A stretch of DNA of 5,001 bases from CANJBX01 sp041487815 (lineage in GTDB: Bacteria; Pseudomonadota; Alphaproteobacteria; Rhizobiales; Xanthobacteraceae). The first letter of the stretch is position 1; every line of letters begins with the position of its first letter. Below the pieces are notes generated by a model that was not told the origin of the DNA, did not search any database, and saw only the letters and a program-made list of their open reading frames with translations. The stretch is from NCBI GenBank assembly GCA_041487815.1, contig JBGPOB010000283.1:1-5001 (forward strand), in the 5' to 3' direction. Below are positions 1 through 5,001 of this stretch, piece by piece. Position numbers and translations under genes: made by a program.

Positions 1-868
1 AAAGCATTCTCGCGTCGCCCTCTGACAATACAACGCGCGGGTGGACAATTGGGTTGCGATAATCCTCTCGCATTTGGTCTAATTCAATTATGGTCTTTTC
101 AAGAGGAGAGGGGGTTGGCTTTTTTTCGGCAATCTCCCTCAATGCTTTAATGTAATCGTACCAACTATGAAGGGTCTCCCCCGGTTTGCCGCTAAACAGA
201 CCATAATAAGATTCGAGGCACGCCTCTACAGCACGCGCAACATGAAAGCCGGATGCCGAGAGCAAATTAAATGCCAGACAACGACCGGCTGCTTTCCAAT
301 CATCTTTTGCCTTCTGTGGAATGAACGAAGCAAGATCGGTAGGGAAAGTCTGATCGGCGGCATCCACTAATGCTGGCGTATAATAAATTCCTCGGCGCGG
401 AACGAAATATGTAGCAGTTTCCCGCATTTCTTCCGCAAAAACTGTTTCAAATTCCGTAATTGCTGCTTGTATCCAGGTCCAGTTCCATGACTGAATTAGC
501 GGATCAGCCTCTTCTGGAAATCGAAATACAAATTCCCCTTTTTCATTTTTCGTACGAAAACGCTCATTTGTAAGGCTGGTAATTCTATCCAGAAGTTCGC
601 GTGCTTTTGCTGCCGAAATACCGATCGGTATAGGAACTCCATCAAGCAATCGAGTCATTGCGTTCTGGGCTTGCCAAACCGGCCAAAATGCATTCGTCGG
701 AGCCACATCCCCGGAAAGTGTAGCCAGCGCGCGAATGTCTTTGCCAAAATCATAAAATGAAAATGGATTGATACGTTCCACGTCATGTTCCTCCAAACAA
801 TGGAAATTGGTTGTTGGGAAGAAGAGTACAACTGAATCTCGGCTGGCGGAAATATGTACGCCCGACAT
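1..868 (-). CDS. HEPN-like domain protein of unknown function, C-terminus cut by window edge
   Basis: Reading the minus strand from an ATG at 868-866 gives 289 uninterrupted codons to the left edge, so the gene continues outside the window. The frame starts MSGVHISASRDSV. From about residue 190 it is rich in predicted helix, with a segment FHVARAVEACLESYYG (208-223) and then RNPIVH at 271-276 followed by Pro. An arginine and a histidine four residues apart, preceded by long helices, is the signature of HEPN domains, many of which are RNases in toxin-antitoxin, abortive-infection or CRISPR systems. Widespread uncharacterised bacterial proteins carry a similar RNP-x-x-HP ending, so probably only a few dozen residues are missing. 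Residues 1-190 match no domain I recognise; there are no membrane segments. Codon use is much richer in AAA, GAA, ATT and TTT than in the genes to the right, suggesting transfer. The ATG has an AAAGAGG seven bases upstream; a GTG at 781-779 is an alternative start. RNase activity is inference only. Confidence 0.8.
   Translation of the reverse strand, partial: MSGVHISASRDSVVLFFPTTNFHCLEEHDVERINPFSFYDFGKDIRALATLSGDVAPTNAFWPVWQAQNAMTRLLDGVPIPIGISAAKARELLDRITSLTNERFRTKNEKGEFVFRFPEEADPLIQSWNWTWIQAAITEFETVFAEEMRETATYFVPRRGIYYTPALVDAADQTFPTDLASFIPQKAKDDWKAAGRCLAFNLLSASGFHVARAVEACLESYYGLFSGKPGETLHSWYDYIKALREIAEKKPTPSPLEKTIIELDQMREDYRNPIVHPRVVLSEGDARML
779..794 (-). promoter_or_regulatory. Alternative internal start (GTG) with strong ribosome binding site
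   Basis: On the minus strand GGAGG (794-790) lies eight bases before a GTG at 781-779, which is in frame with the HEPN-like gene at codon 30. The protein from here would begin MERINPFSFYDFG. This binding site matches the consensus better than the one at the upstream ATG, and the 29 residues it would remove include no recognisable motif. Either start, or both, may be used. An ATG at 786-784 next to it is out of frame. Confidence 0.45.
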
Positions 869-1052
869 GGATCAACCTCTTTAGGTTGGCATCTACATGC
901 TCGCCTTAGAAAAACGCTATCCTGTCACGGTATTTACAATTAAGGGATGCGAATTCGCTAAGTAAAGTATATAAATGCGATCGAGATCATATGGGATCCT
1001 GGCACGCACGCTTAAATTAATACGAAGGGCGCTCCCCACGCGGAGATTGATC
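869..1052. promoter_or_regulatory. Divergent intergenic region
   Basis: This 184-base stretch separates the minus-strand HEPN-like gene from the plus-strand Met/His-rich gene, so both promoters should lie here. It is A/T rich, especially at 931-975 (TTTACA at 933-938 and TATAAA at 970-975) and at 1011-1022. No pair of -35 and -10 elements with normal spacing stands out on either strand. A perfect 10-bp palindrome, GCGAATTCGC, lies at 949-958. The change from A/T-rich to G/C-rich sequence happens here. Confidence 0.4.
873..888 (-). promoter_or_regulatory. Hairpin covering the ribosome binding site of the HEPN-like gene
   Basis: A perfect 6-bp inverted repeat, CAACCT-AAAG-AGGTTG when read on the minus strand, ends four bases before the ATG at 868. 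The putative Shine-Dalgarno AAAGAGG (882-876) forms the loop and part of the 3' arm, so folding of the mRNA would hide it. This could limit translation from the first start while leaving the internal GTG start free. The repeat is seen directly; the regulatory effect is inference and a 6-bp stem is weak by itself. Confidence 0.35.
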
Positions 1053-1733
1053 ATGTCGTCATTTTGGAAGGCCGGCTTAGCCGGCGTTGCGATCGTAGGC
1101 GGTGTCGTTGCGGTGACGGCTTTTGCCGTGGCTCAGATGGCCCCAGGTCATCACGGAATGCACGGCCAAATGATGCACGGCCAGATGATGGGTGGCCAGC
1201 AAGGCATGCATGGCGGAATGGGCGCGCAAGGGATGCACGGCGGGATGGGCGCACAAGGCATGATGGCGCAACGGGCTGGATTGACCGGTCAACCAACAAT
1301 GGCCGGGCAGGATGCATTCGGGACCATCCAGGAAATCGTGCAAGTGCTCGAGGCCGACCCGGCGACCGACTGGTCGAAGGTGAATATCGCTGCGTTACGC
1401 GAGCACCTGATCGACATGAGCGAGGTCACGCTCCACGCGGTTGCGACCGAACGGCCGCTTGAGAATGGCATCGAAATCGCAGTGACGGGGGAGGGCCGCA
1501 CCCTGACGGCGATCAAGCGCATGGTGCCGGCACATGTGCGTGAGCTTGCCGGGCTGGGTTGGAACGCCAAGACCGAGGATTTGCCAAACGGGGTCAACCT
1601 CATCGTTACCAGCGCCGACAGCGCGCAAGTTACGAAGCTCAAGGCGCTCGGCTTCATGGGCGTCATGGTTCAAGGCGGTCATCATCAGCCTCACCATCTC
1701 GCAATGGCCAAGGGCGCTTGGAATATGCACTAA
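1053..1733 (+). CDS. Exported Met/His-rich protein, probable periplasmic metal binder
   Basis: The 226-residue product starts MSSFWKAG and has a clear signal peptide: a short N-region with Lys6, a hydrophobic core at about 8-26, and an AVA-Q cleavage site after residue 27. Residues 29-73 form a low-complexity segment of Met, His, Gly and Gln (MHGQMMHGQMMGG, then two copies of GMHGGMGAQ), and the C-terminus is again His/Met-rich (GGHHQPHHLAMAKGAWNMH, 208-226). Such thioether and imidazole clusters are typical of copper-binding periplasmic proteins; the metal is inference. Residues 85-207 look like a folded alpha/beta domain (FGTIQEIVQVLEADPATDW, then NIAALREHLIDM); I think it is a conserved uncharacterised family but cannot name it. 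GGAG at 1042-1045, seven bases before the ATG, and the signal peptide fix this start; an in-frame ATG at 975 would put 26 residues ahead of the signal. It is transcribed towards the LigD-like genes and shows no operon partner here. Confidence 0.85.
   Translation: MSSFWKAGLAGVAIVGGVVAVTAFAVAQMAPGHHGMHGQMMHGQMMGGQQGMHGGMGAQGMHGGMGAQGMMAQRAGLTGQPTMAGQDAFGTIQEIVQVLEADPATDWSKVNIAALREHLIDMSEVTLHAVATERPLENGIEIAVTGEGRTLTAIKRMVPAHVRELAGLGWNAKTEDLPNGVNLIVTSADSAQVTKLKALGFMGVMVQGGHHQPHHLAMAKGAWNMH
1203..1271 (+). repeat. 27-bp tandem repeat coding for GMHGGMGAQ
   Basis: Two nearly identical 27-base units (1203-1229 and 1230-1256) each encode GMHGGMGAQ, followed by a partial unit (1257-1271) encoding GMMAQ. 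The upstream segment at about 1159-1190 has a shorter related duplication (MHGQM, MHGQM). The units differ only at a few synonymous positions, which suggests recent duplication, or selection for the peptide, inside the metal-binding segment of the exported protein. Confidence 0.85.
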
Positions 1734-1754
1734 GCGGACGAGGCTGCGCGCCCT

Positions 1755-1771
1755 GCGGCGCAACGCGCCGC
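1755..1771. terminator. GC-rich hairpin in convergent gap, possible terminator
   Basis: GCGGCG and CGCCGC flank a five-base loop, giving a perfect 6-bp all-GC stem, 21 bases after the stop of the plus-strand gene. There is no T-run on either side, so it is not a classical intrinsic terminator. Its position between two converging genes is the main argument. Confidence 0.35.
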
Positions 1772-1780
1772 CCATTGGCG

Positions 1781-1814
1781 GCTGCCGCTCAGTGATTGGT
1801 GATTGTACGGCAGC
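1781..1814. terminator. Second hairpin in convergent gap, with a tandem 7-mer in its loop
   Basis: GCTGCCG (1781-1787) and CGGCAGC (1808-1814) form a perfect 7-bp stem around a 20-base loop. The loop holds two adjacent copies of GTGATTG (1792-1798 and 1799-1805). It ends seven bases from the stop codon of the minus-strand polymerase gene, a suitable place for its transcript end or a bidirectional terminator, but there is no T-run. Confidence 0.3.
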
Positions 1815-1821
1815 GGGCGCG

Positions 1822-2718
1822 TCACGCCTCATTCAATGCGCGCTGCAAATACTTTTCGAGCGAATTCAGGTTTACGCCGTGTGCGTCCGCCGACTTCCAT
1901 GTGTCGCCGCGGCTTGCCAATCGCCGGATTACCGACCGGATCGTATAACGTTGCGGACGGACGGCTATGGTCAACTCGCTCCAGTCGAGCGGCGTCGAGA
2001 CTGTCGCGCCGGGAAAAGCGCGCAGCGAATAGGGCGCGGCAATCGTCTGGCCGATGCTGTTGCGCGCGTAGTCGAGATAGATTTTGCGCTGGCGCTCCGC
2101 GGGGTGCGGGGAAAGGCTTGTCAGTTTCGGCAATTGCCGGTGCACGACCTGCGCGATCATTTTCGCAATGGCGCGGGTCCGCGCGAATTCATATTGGCCG
2201 CGCAACGGCAGATAGACGTGCAGTCCCCTCTTGCCTGACGTCTTTACAAGGCTGGTTCCGCCGCTCGCGGCGACAAGCTTGCGAACCGCGCGCGCCACTG
2301 CGATGACGTCCGCGAAATCGCTTCGGCCCGGGTCGATATCGATGACGAGAAAATCCGGCCGGTCGAGGCGGCCGATGCGCGCCAGCCACGGATGCAGCTC
2401 GATGCAGCCCAGGTTGGCCAGGTAGAGCAGCGTCGCCTTGTTGTTGCAGACGACGTAATGGACGTTCTTTCCGGTACTCTGCGCACGGATCGAAACGCTT
2501 TTGACGTAAGCCGGCAGCCGCTTGGGATCGACATTCTTCTGGTAAAAGCTCTCGCCCTTGATGCCGTTGGGATGACGGTTGAGCACCATCGGCCGGTCCC
2601 TGAGATAGGGCAGGATCACGTCCGCAACGCGCTCGTAATAGCGAATGACGTCGCCCTTGGTGAAGCCTTCGTTCGGCCAGAACACCTTGTCGAGATGCGT
2701 TAGCGTAACTTTCGGCAT
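1822..2718 (-). CDS. LigD-type polymerase/primase (stand-alone Pol domain)
   Basis: The 298-residue protein is a complete LigD polymerase domain of the archaeo-eukaryotic primase superfamily, which adds dNTPs or rNTPs at breaks during NHEJ. It opens VTLTHLDKVFWPNEGFTKGD (4-23), usual for the domain. Catalytic features are present: the metal-binding pair Asp127 and Asp129 in VIDIDPG, SGKRGLH (161-167) with the conserved His, and Asp216 in YLDYARN. FYQKNV (58-63) and LHPW (108-111) are also family motifs. Its length fits an isolated domain, and it ends normally. The start at 2718 is set by GGAG (2730-2727) eight bases upstream and by the domain border. The stop of the ligase gene lies 22 bases before, so the two are probably co-transcribed. 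The frame stays open upstream to 3036, but that part is the ligase gene read in another frame. In most related bacteria this domain is fused within one LigD chain. Confidence 0.93.
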   Translation of the reverse strand: MPKVTLTHLDKVFWPNEGFTKGDVIRYYERVADVILPYLRDRPMVLNRHPNGIKGESFYQKNVDPKRLPAYVKSVSIRAQSTGKNVHYVVCNNKATLLYLANLGCIELHPWLARIGRLDRPDFLVIDIDPGRSDFADVIAVARAVRKLVAASGGTSLVKTSGKRGLHVYLPLRGQYEFARTRAIAKMIAQVVHRQLPKLTSLSPHPAERQRKIYLDYARNSIGQTIAAPYSLRAFPGATVSTPLDWSELTIAVRPQRYTIRSVIRRLASRGDTWKSADAHGVNLNSLEKYLQRALNEA

Positions 2719-2730
2719 CGTCTGAACTCC
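2719..2730 (-). promoter_or_regulatory. Ribosome binding site of the polymerase gene
   Basis: GGAG at 2730-2727 precedes the ATG at 2718 by eight bases, inside the short gap after the ligase stop codon. An independent initiation site here argues that the polymerase is truly a separate gene and not the tail of a frame-shifted LigD. Confidence 0.6.
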
Positions 2731-2740
2731 GCGCCAGATT

Positions 2741-3721
2741 TCACTGCCGGGTACGCGCTCGATGGCGCGGTCGCGCGGGTTTTGCGCCCTCGCGGAGCAC
2801 TTGCGTCGCCGGTTTGTCGGTGCGCAGGCCGACAAACGCCGGATGGCGCATCTGCCCCTTCTTCGTCCACTCCGTAAAGTCAACCTCGCACACGAGCTTG
2901 GGCCGTACCCAGGTGGTCTCGCGCTCATGCGGGACGGGTTCGCCAAACGGGCTGTTGCGCCGGACCAGAGGCAACAGCCGGGCGTGGATTGAACGAAGGT
3001 CTGTGGCCGAAAAGCCGGTCCCGGTATGGCCGGCATAGCGCCAGGATTTTCCGCTGCGCTGCGCCAGCACCAGCGAGCCGAAGTGTTTGCGCGACTTTCT
3101 CGGCTGCGTGAACCCGACGATGACGACCTCCTGGCGACGCGTCGTCTTGATCTTGAGCCATTCGCGCGTGCGCTTGCCGGAAAAATAACGTCCCTGCGCG
3201 CGCTTGGCCATTATTCCCTCGAGGCCACGGCGCTTCGCCAGGCGAAAGAGTGCGCGCCCGCTGCTCTTGACGTGCTTGCTGAACCGGATCAGTCCGCTGG
3301 CGGGGAGAATTGTTCGCAACAGCCGCTTGCGCTCCAGCAGCGGCAGTTTGCGCAAGTCCTTACCGTCAAGAAACACCAGGTCGAACACGCAATATCGCAA
3401 TCGTGCTCCGCCGCGTTTGGCATTTTGCAGCAACTGAAATCGCGACCGGCCTTTGCTGTCGAGCGCCACCAACTCGCCATCCAGCACCGCACGGTGGCCG
3501 ACTTTTGCAAGCGCGGCGGCGATCGGAGGATAGTCCCGGGTCACGCGCTTGCCATTGCGTGTCAGGAGCGTCGCGGTTCCGTCACCGACCTTGGCGACGA
3601 TGCGAAATCCATCCCACTTGGTTTCAAATATCCAGTCCGGGTCATCGAATGGCGCGTCAACCAGCGTCGCCAGCATCGGACGTAGCGTCGAGCTTGCTCG
3701 TTGTCTGTTAGGCCCGACCAT
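2741..3721 (-). CDS. ATP-dependent DNA ligase (stand-alone LigD ligase domain)
   Basis: The 326-residue protein has the adenylation and OB-fold domains of LigD-type ligases, which seal nicks through a lysine-AMP intermediate. Nucleotidyltransferase motifs follow in order: KWDG (35-38) with Lys35 the expected AMP acceptor, DGELVALD (81-88) as motif III, FDLVFLDGKDL (113-123) as IIIa, EGIMAK (168-173) as IV and WLKIK (188-192) as V. The OB-fold covers about 195-305 and ends HPAFVGLRTDK, typical for LigD. The last 15 or so residues form a basic Arg/Pro-rich tail. The ATG at 3721 begins eight bases after the phosphoesterase stop. An in-frame GTG at 3733-3731, four codons upstream, overlaps that stop as GTGA and would allow coupled translation; neither start has a strong Shine-Dalgarno. 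A longer frame back to 3871 runs inside the phosphoesterase gene and is unlikely to be used. Stand-alone ligases with this core also resemble LigC, but the neighbours point to a split LigD. Confidence 0.93.
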   Translation of the reverse strand: MVGPNRQRASSTLRPMLATLVDAPFDDPDWIFETKWDGFRIVAKVGDGTATLLTRNGKRVTRDYPPIAAALAKVGHRAVLDGELVALDSKGRSRFQLLQNAKRGGARLRYCVFDLVFLDGKDLRKLPLLERKRLLRTILPASGLIRFSKHVKSSGRALFRLAKRRGLEGIMAKRAQGRYFSGKRTREWLKIKTTRRQEVVIVGFTQPRKSRKHFGSLVLAQRSGKSWRYAGHTGTGFSATDLRSIHARLLPLVRRNSPFGEPVPHERETTWVRPKLVCEVDFTEWTKKGQMRHPAFVGLRTDKPATQVLREGAKPARPRHRARTRQ

Positions 3722-3729
3722 CGCCCTGC

Positions 3730-4329
3730 TCACTTCGGTTTCGGCTGCCGGCGCACAGTCCGGCGCCGGCCTGACCCATCCGGCAGGCGGCGGCCGGAAA
3801 TAACCGATCGATCGTCGCGGGTGACATCGCGTGATGTCGCGTAGGCATCGAATTTCTTGATCAGAAGCCACTGCCGCGGACGCTGCATGCGCACCAGCGA
3901 GAATTCGCCGCGGAGCTTTTCCCCACGCAGCATCAGATCGAGCACGCCCTTGCGCAATCCTTTCACCAGCGCGTCCTCGCCGCCCCCGCCGGCGTCGTTG
4001 TAGGTGCCGCGGTCCCAGACGATCACGTCGCCGGCGCCGTAGCTACCCTGCGGGATCGTTCCCTCGAAATTCCTGTAGTCGAAAGGGTGATCCTCGACAC
4101 GGATCGCAAGGCGTTTGTTCGAGGGGTCGAGCGAGGGTCCTTTAGGCACCGCCCAGCTTTTGAGAACGCCGTCGATCTCCAGCCGAAAATCATAATGCAG
4201 ATGCGAGGCGCGGTGCTTCTGCACGACGAATGCGAGCGACCTGCCGGCTTTCCGTTGCGCCCCCGGCGGCTCGCGCGTGCGCGAAAAGTCTCGCTTTCGT
4301 CGGTACGCGACGAGCTTGTCTGTTGTCAT
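3730..4329 (-). CDS. LigD-type 3'-phosphoesterase (stand-alone PE domain)
   Basis: The 199-residue product is a LigD phosphoesterase domain, which trims 3'-phosphates and 3'-ribonucleotides from DNA ends in a metal-dependent way before sealing. It contains HRASHLHYDFRLE (39-51), SWAVPKGPS (58-66), RLAIRVEDHP (73-82), DYRNFEGTIPQGSYGAG (84-100) and WLLIKK (154-159). By the known spacing in Pseudomonas aeruginosa LigD, His39, His45, Asp47, Arg49, Arg73 and His81 match its catalytic His42, His48, Asp50, Arg52, Arg76 and His84, so the site looks intact. The tail (SVISGRRLPDG, then Arg-rich) matches the linker that leads into the ligase domain in fused LigD proteins, but a TGA follows. It is the first gene of the three-gene set. 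No good Shine-Dalgarno precedes the ATG at 4329, yet the protein start fits the domain, which begins about 30 residues in. Confidence 0.92.
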   Translation of the reverse strand: MTTDKLVAYRRKRDFSRTREPPGAQRKAGRSLAFVVQKHRASHLHYDFRLEIDGVLKSWAVPKGPSLDPSNKRLAIRVEDHPFDYRNFEGTIPQGSYGAGDVIVWDRGTYNDAGGGGEDALVKGLRKGVLDLMLRGEKLRGEFSLVRMQRPRQWLLIKKFDAYATSRDVTRDDRSVISGRRLPDGSGRRRTVRRQPKPK

Positions 4330-4603
4330 GGCAGGCCAGGAATCAGACGGTTCGCCCGATCGGATCGGAATTTTCGCGCGGCGAGGAATGGTCTCGCAGC
4401 AGCTTCAGCAATTGGCGTCAGATCGGACACTATTTCATTTGCGATCGATCGTCATTGACGGCGCCGGAGTGCGCTTTGACGGATGTCAAATCGTTATGCC
4501 CACGGCAGATGCGCGGAGCGCGGCGCTTGGGAATGTTGCGAGCGCAGCGAGCCGGATCGGCAACTGTCACCGCTGACGAGCGAGGTGAGCCGCGCGCGCC
4601 GAT
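4330..4603. promoter_or_regulatory. Non-coding gap upstream of the LigD-like operon
   Basis: This 274-base stretch between the DUF1330 gene and the phosphoesterase gene should hold the operon promoter, read on the minus strand. Minus-strand TTGACA lies at 4489-4484 within the inverted repeat described separately, but no matching -10 is seen 16-18 bases further. AATAGT (4434-4429) is -10-like with only a poor -35. I saw no GGAAC-N16-17-CGTT general-stress (EcfG-type) promoter. Open frames that cross the gap on the plus strand are antisense extensions without coding character. Confidence 0.4.
4475..4490. promoter_or_regulatory. Candidate FNR/FixK-type operator, TTTGAC-N4-GTCAAA
   Basis: A perfect 6-bp inverted repeat with a four-base spacer, TTTGAC-GGAT-GTCAAA, contains the TTGA-N6-TCAA pattern recognised by CRP/FNR-family regulators such as FNR and FixK, which are common in alphaproteobacteria. 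Its centre is about 153 bases upstream of the phosphoesterase ATG. The match is seen directly; the regulator and target are inference. It could also be a small hairpin. Confidence 0.35.
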
Positions 4604-4897
4604 CTATTCCAGACCTTCTACAACGCGAATTTCGCGGTCGGCCCCCCCAGCTAGCGCCTTGAGCGCCGCCTGATAGCCGGAGCTGTCATGCGTCGCGGTG
4701 GCGGCGGCAACGCTTGGAAACTCAATCACGACGGTGCGTTGGTTCAGACCCGCCTCATAGACCTTCGCCGGCATGCCGCGCGCCAGAAACTTGCCTCCGC
4801 CGGCGGCGATCACGGGCGCCGCGAGCTTGGCATACGCAGCCAAGGCATCCGGGTTCTTGACCGAACGATACATGACAACCCAATACCCTTTTGCCAT
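4604..4897 (-). CDS. DUF1330 family protein
   Basis: The 97-residue protein begins MAKGYWVVMYRSVKNPDALAAY and has the DUF1330 outline: a first strand ending in a residue pattern YWV..Y, a helix of the PDAL-AYAKLAAPVI type (16-30), GGKFLARG (34-41), RTVVIEFPSVAAA (54-66), GYQAAL (74-79) and a last strand REIRVVEG (88-95). This family has a ferredoxin-like fold, probably dimeric, and is of unknown function. The usual WYDSPEY turn appears here as HDSSGY, so its conserved Trp is missing. GGGAG (4908-4904) six bases before the ATG at 4897 fixes the start; a TTG two codons upstream is less likely. The protein is soluble, without signal peptide. It lies on the same strand as the LigD-like genes, but the 274-base gap makes one transcript uncertain. 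Confidence 0.88.
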   Translation of the reverse strand: MAKGYWVVMYRSVKNPDALAAYAKLAAPVIAAGGGKFLARGMPAKVYEAGLNQRTVVIEFPSVAAATATHDSSGYQAALKALAGGADREIRVVEGLE

Positions 4898-5001
4898 CGC
4901 CAACTCCCGGTGCGCGAATTGTCCTGCCGCGCTGGCGCCACACTAGGCGCATTTCGCAAGAGTTTCATCCAATTTTGTAGTTGACGCATTTGCTGACGGC
5001 G
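4898..5001 (-). promoter_or_regulatory. Upstream region of the DUF1330 gene
   Basis: These bases hold the ribosome binding site of the DUF1330 gene and probably its promoter. Going upstream on the minus strand, the sequence becomes A/T rich at about 4949-4985 (AAAATTGGATGAAACTC). TTGGAT there has no convincing -10 partner. No further gene is recognisable before the window ends. Confidence 0.3.

Noticed and set aside
167..370. 67-residue plus-strand frame near the left edge
   Set aside because: It is antisense to the continuous minus-strand HEPN-like gene and has no ribosome binding site or recognisable features.
1000..1016. Sigma-54 promoter, TGGCACG at 1000-1006
   Set aside because: The -24 half matches well but the required GC of the -12 half is absent at the correct spacing.
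975..1052. N-terminal extension of the Met/His-rich protein from an ATG at 975
   Set aside because: It would place 26 mostly basic residues before a normal signal peptide; the ATG at 1053 has a GGAG at the right distance.
1534..2306. Long plus-strand frames opposite the polymerase gene
   Set aside because: They are Arg/Ala-rich antisense frames, common in GC-rich DNA, and the opposite strand has a protein with all its catalytic motifs.
2719..3036. Longer polymerase reading frame starting at 3036
   Set aside because: The added 106 residues are the ligase gene read in another frame and resemble no LigD sequence; the polymerase domain begins at 2718 with its own GGAG.
3026..3711. Plus-strand frames opposite the ligase gene
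   Set aside because: No recognisable domain or binding site; they are shadows of the ligase coding sequence.
3734..3871. Ligase start at 3871, overlapping the phosphoesterase gene by over 140 bases
   Set aside because: The overlap codes for the conserved end of the phosphoesterase domain, and ligase homology begins only after about 3710.
4230..4673. Plus-strand frames spanning the gap between the phosphoesterase and DUF1330 genes
   Set aside because: They begin and end inside antisense of real genes, have low-complexity Arg/Ala content and no good ribosome binding site.

Overview
The window looks like chromosome from a GC-rich alphaproteobacterium, most likely of the Bradyrhizobium/Rhizobiales type. 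The grounds are the strong G/C preference at third codon positions over most of it, the non-homologous end-joining (NHEJ) ligase genes, and the DUF1330 protein. The genus is an inference. Bases 1 to about 1000 are visibly richer in A/T than the rest and look like DNA of a different origin.

Layout, left to right. (1) Bases 1-868, minus strand, hold a gene that runs off the left edge. Its first 289 codons are open without interruption. Its visible C-terminal end carries an R-x4-H motif (RNPIVH) typical of HEPN-type ribonuclease-like domains. A small hairpin covers its ribosome binding site, and a second start with a good binding site lies 29 codons inside. (2) Bases 869-1052 are the divergent intergenic stretch. 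(3) Bases 1053-1733, plus strand, encode an exported protein with a Met/His/Gly-rich repeat segment, probably a periplasmic metal (copper?) binder. (4) Bases 1734-1821 are a short convergent gap with two GC-rich hairpins. (5) Bases 1822-4329, minus strand, contain the main object. All three functional parts of bacterial LigD are present, but as three consecutive separate genes in the order phosphoesterase, ATP-dependent ligase, polymerase/primase. Each has its catalytic residues and the cuts fall at domain borders. (6) Bases 4330-4603 are a non-coding gap with a perfect TTTGAC-N4-GTCAAA inverted repeat. (7) Bases 4604-4897, minus strand, encode a small DUF1330 protein. (8) Bases 4898-5001 are its upstream region.

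How they work together: the three LigD-like proteins would jointly trim 3' ends, fill or extend them and seal double-strand breaks, normally on DNA ends held by Ku. No Ku gene is in the window. The DUF1330 gene and the Met/His-rich gene have no evident functional link to repair. The HEPN-like gene could belong to an acquired or defence-type segment, but only its edge is visible.
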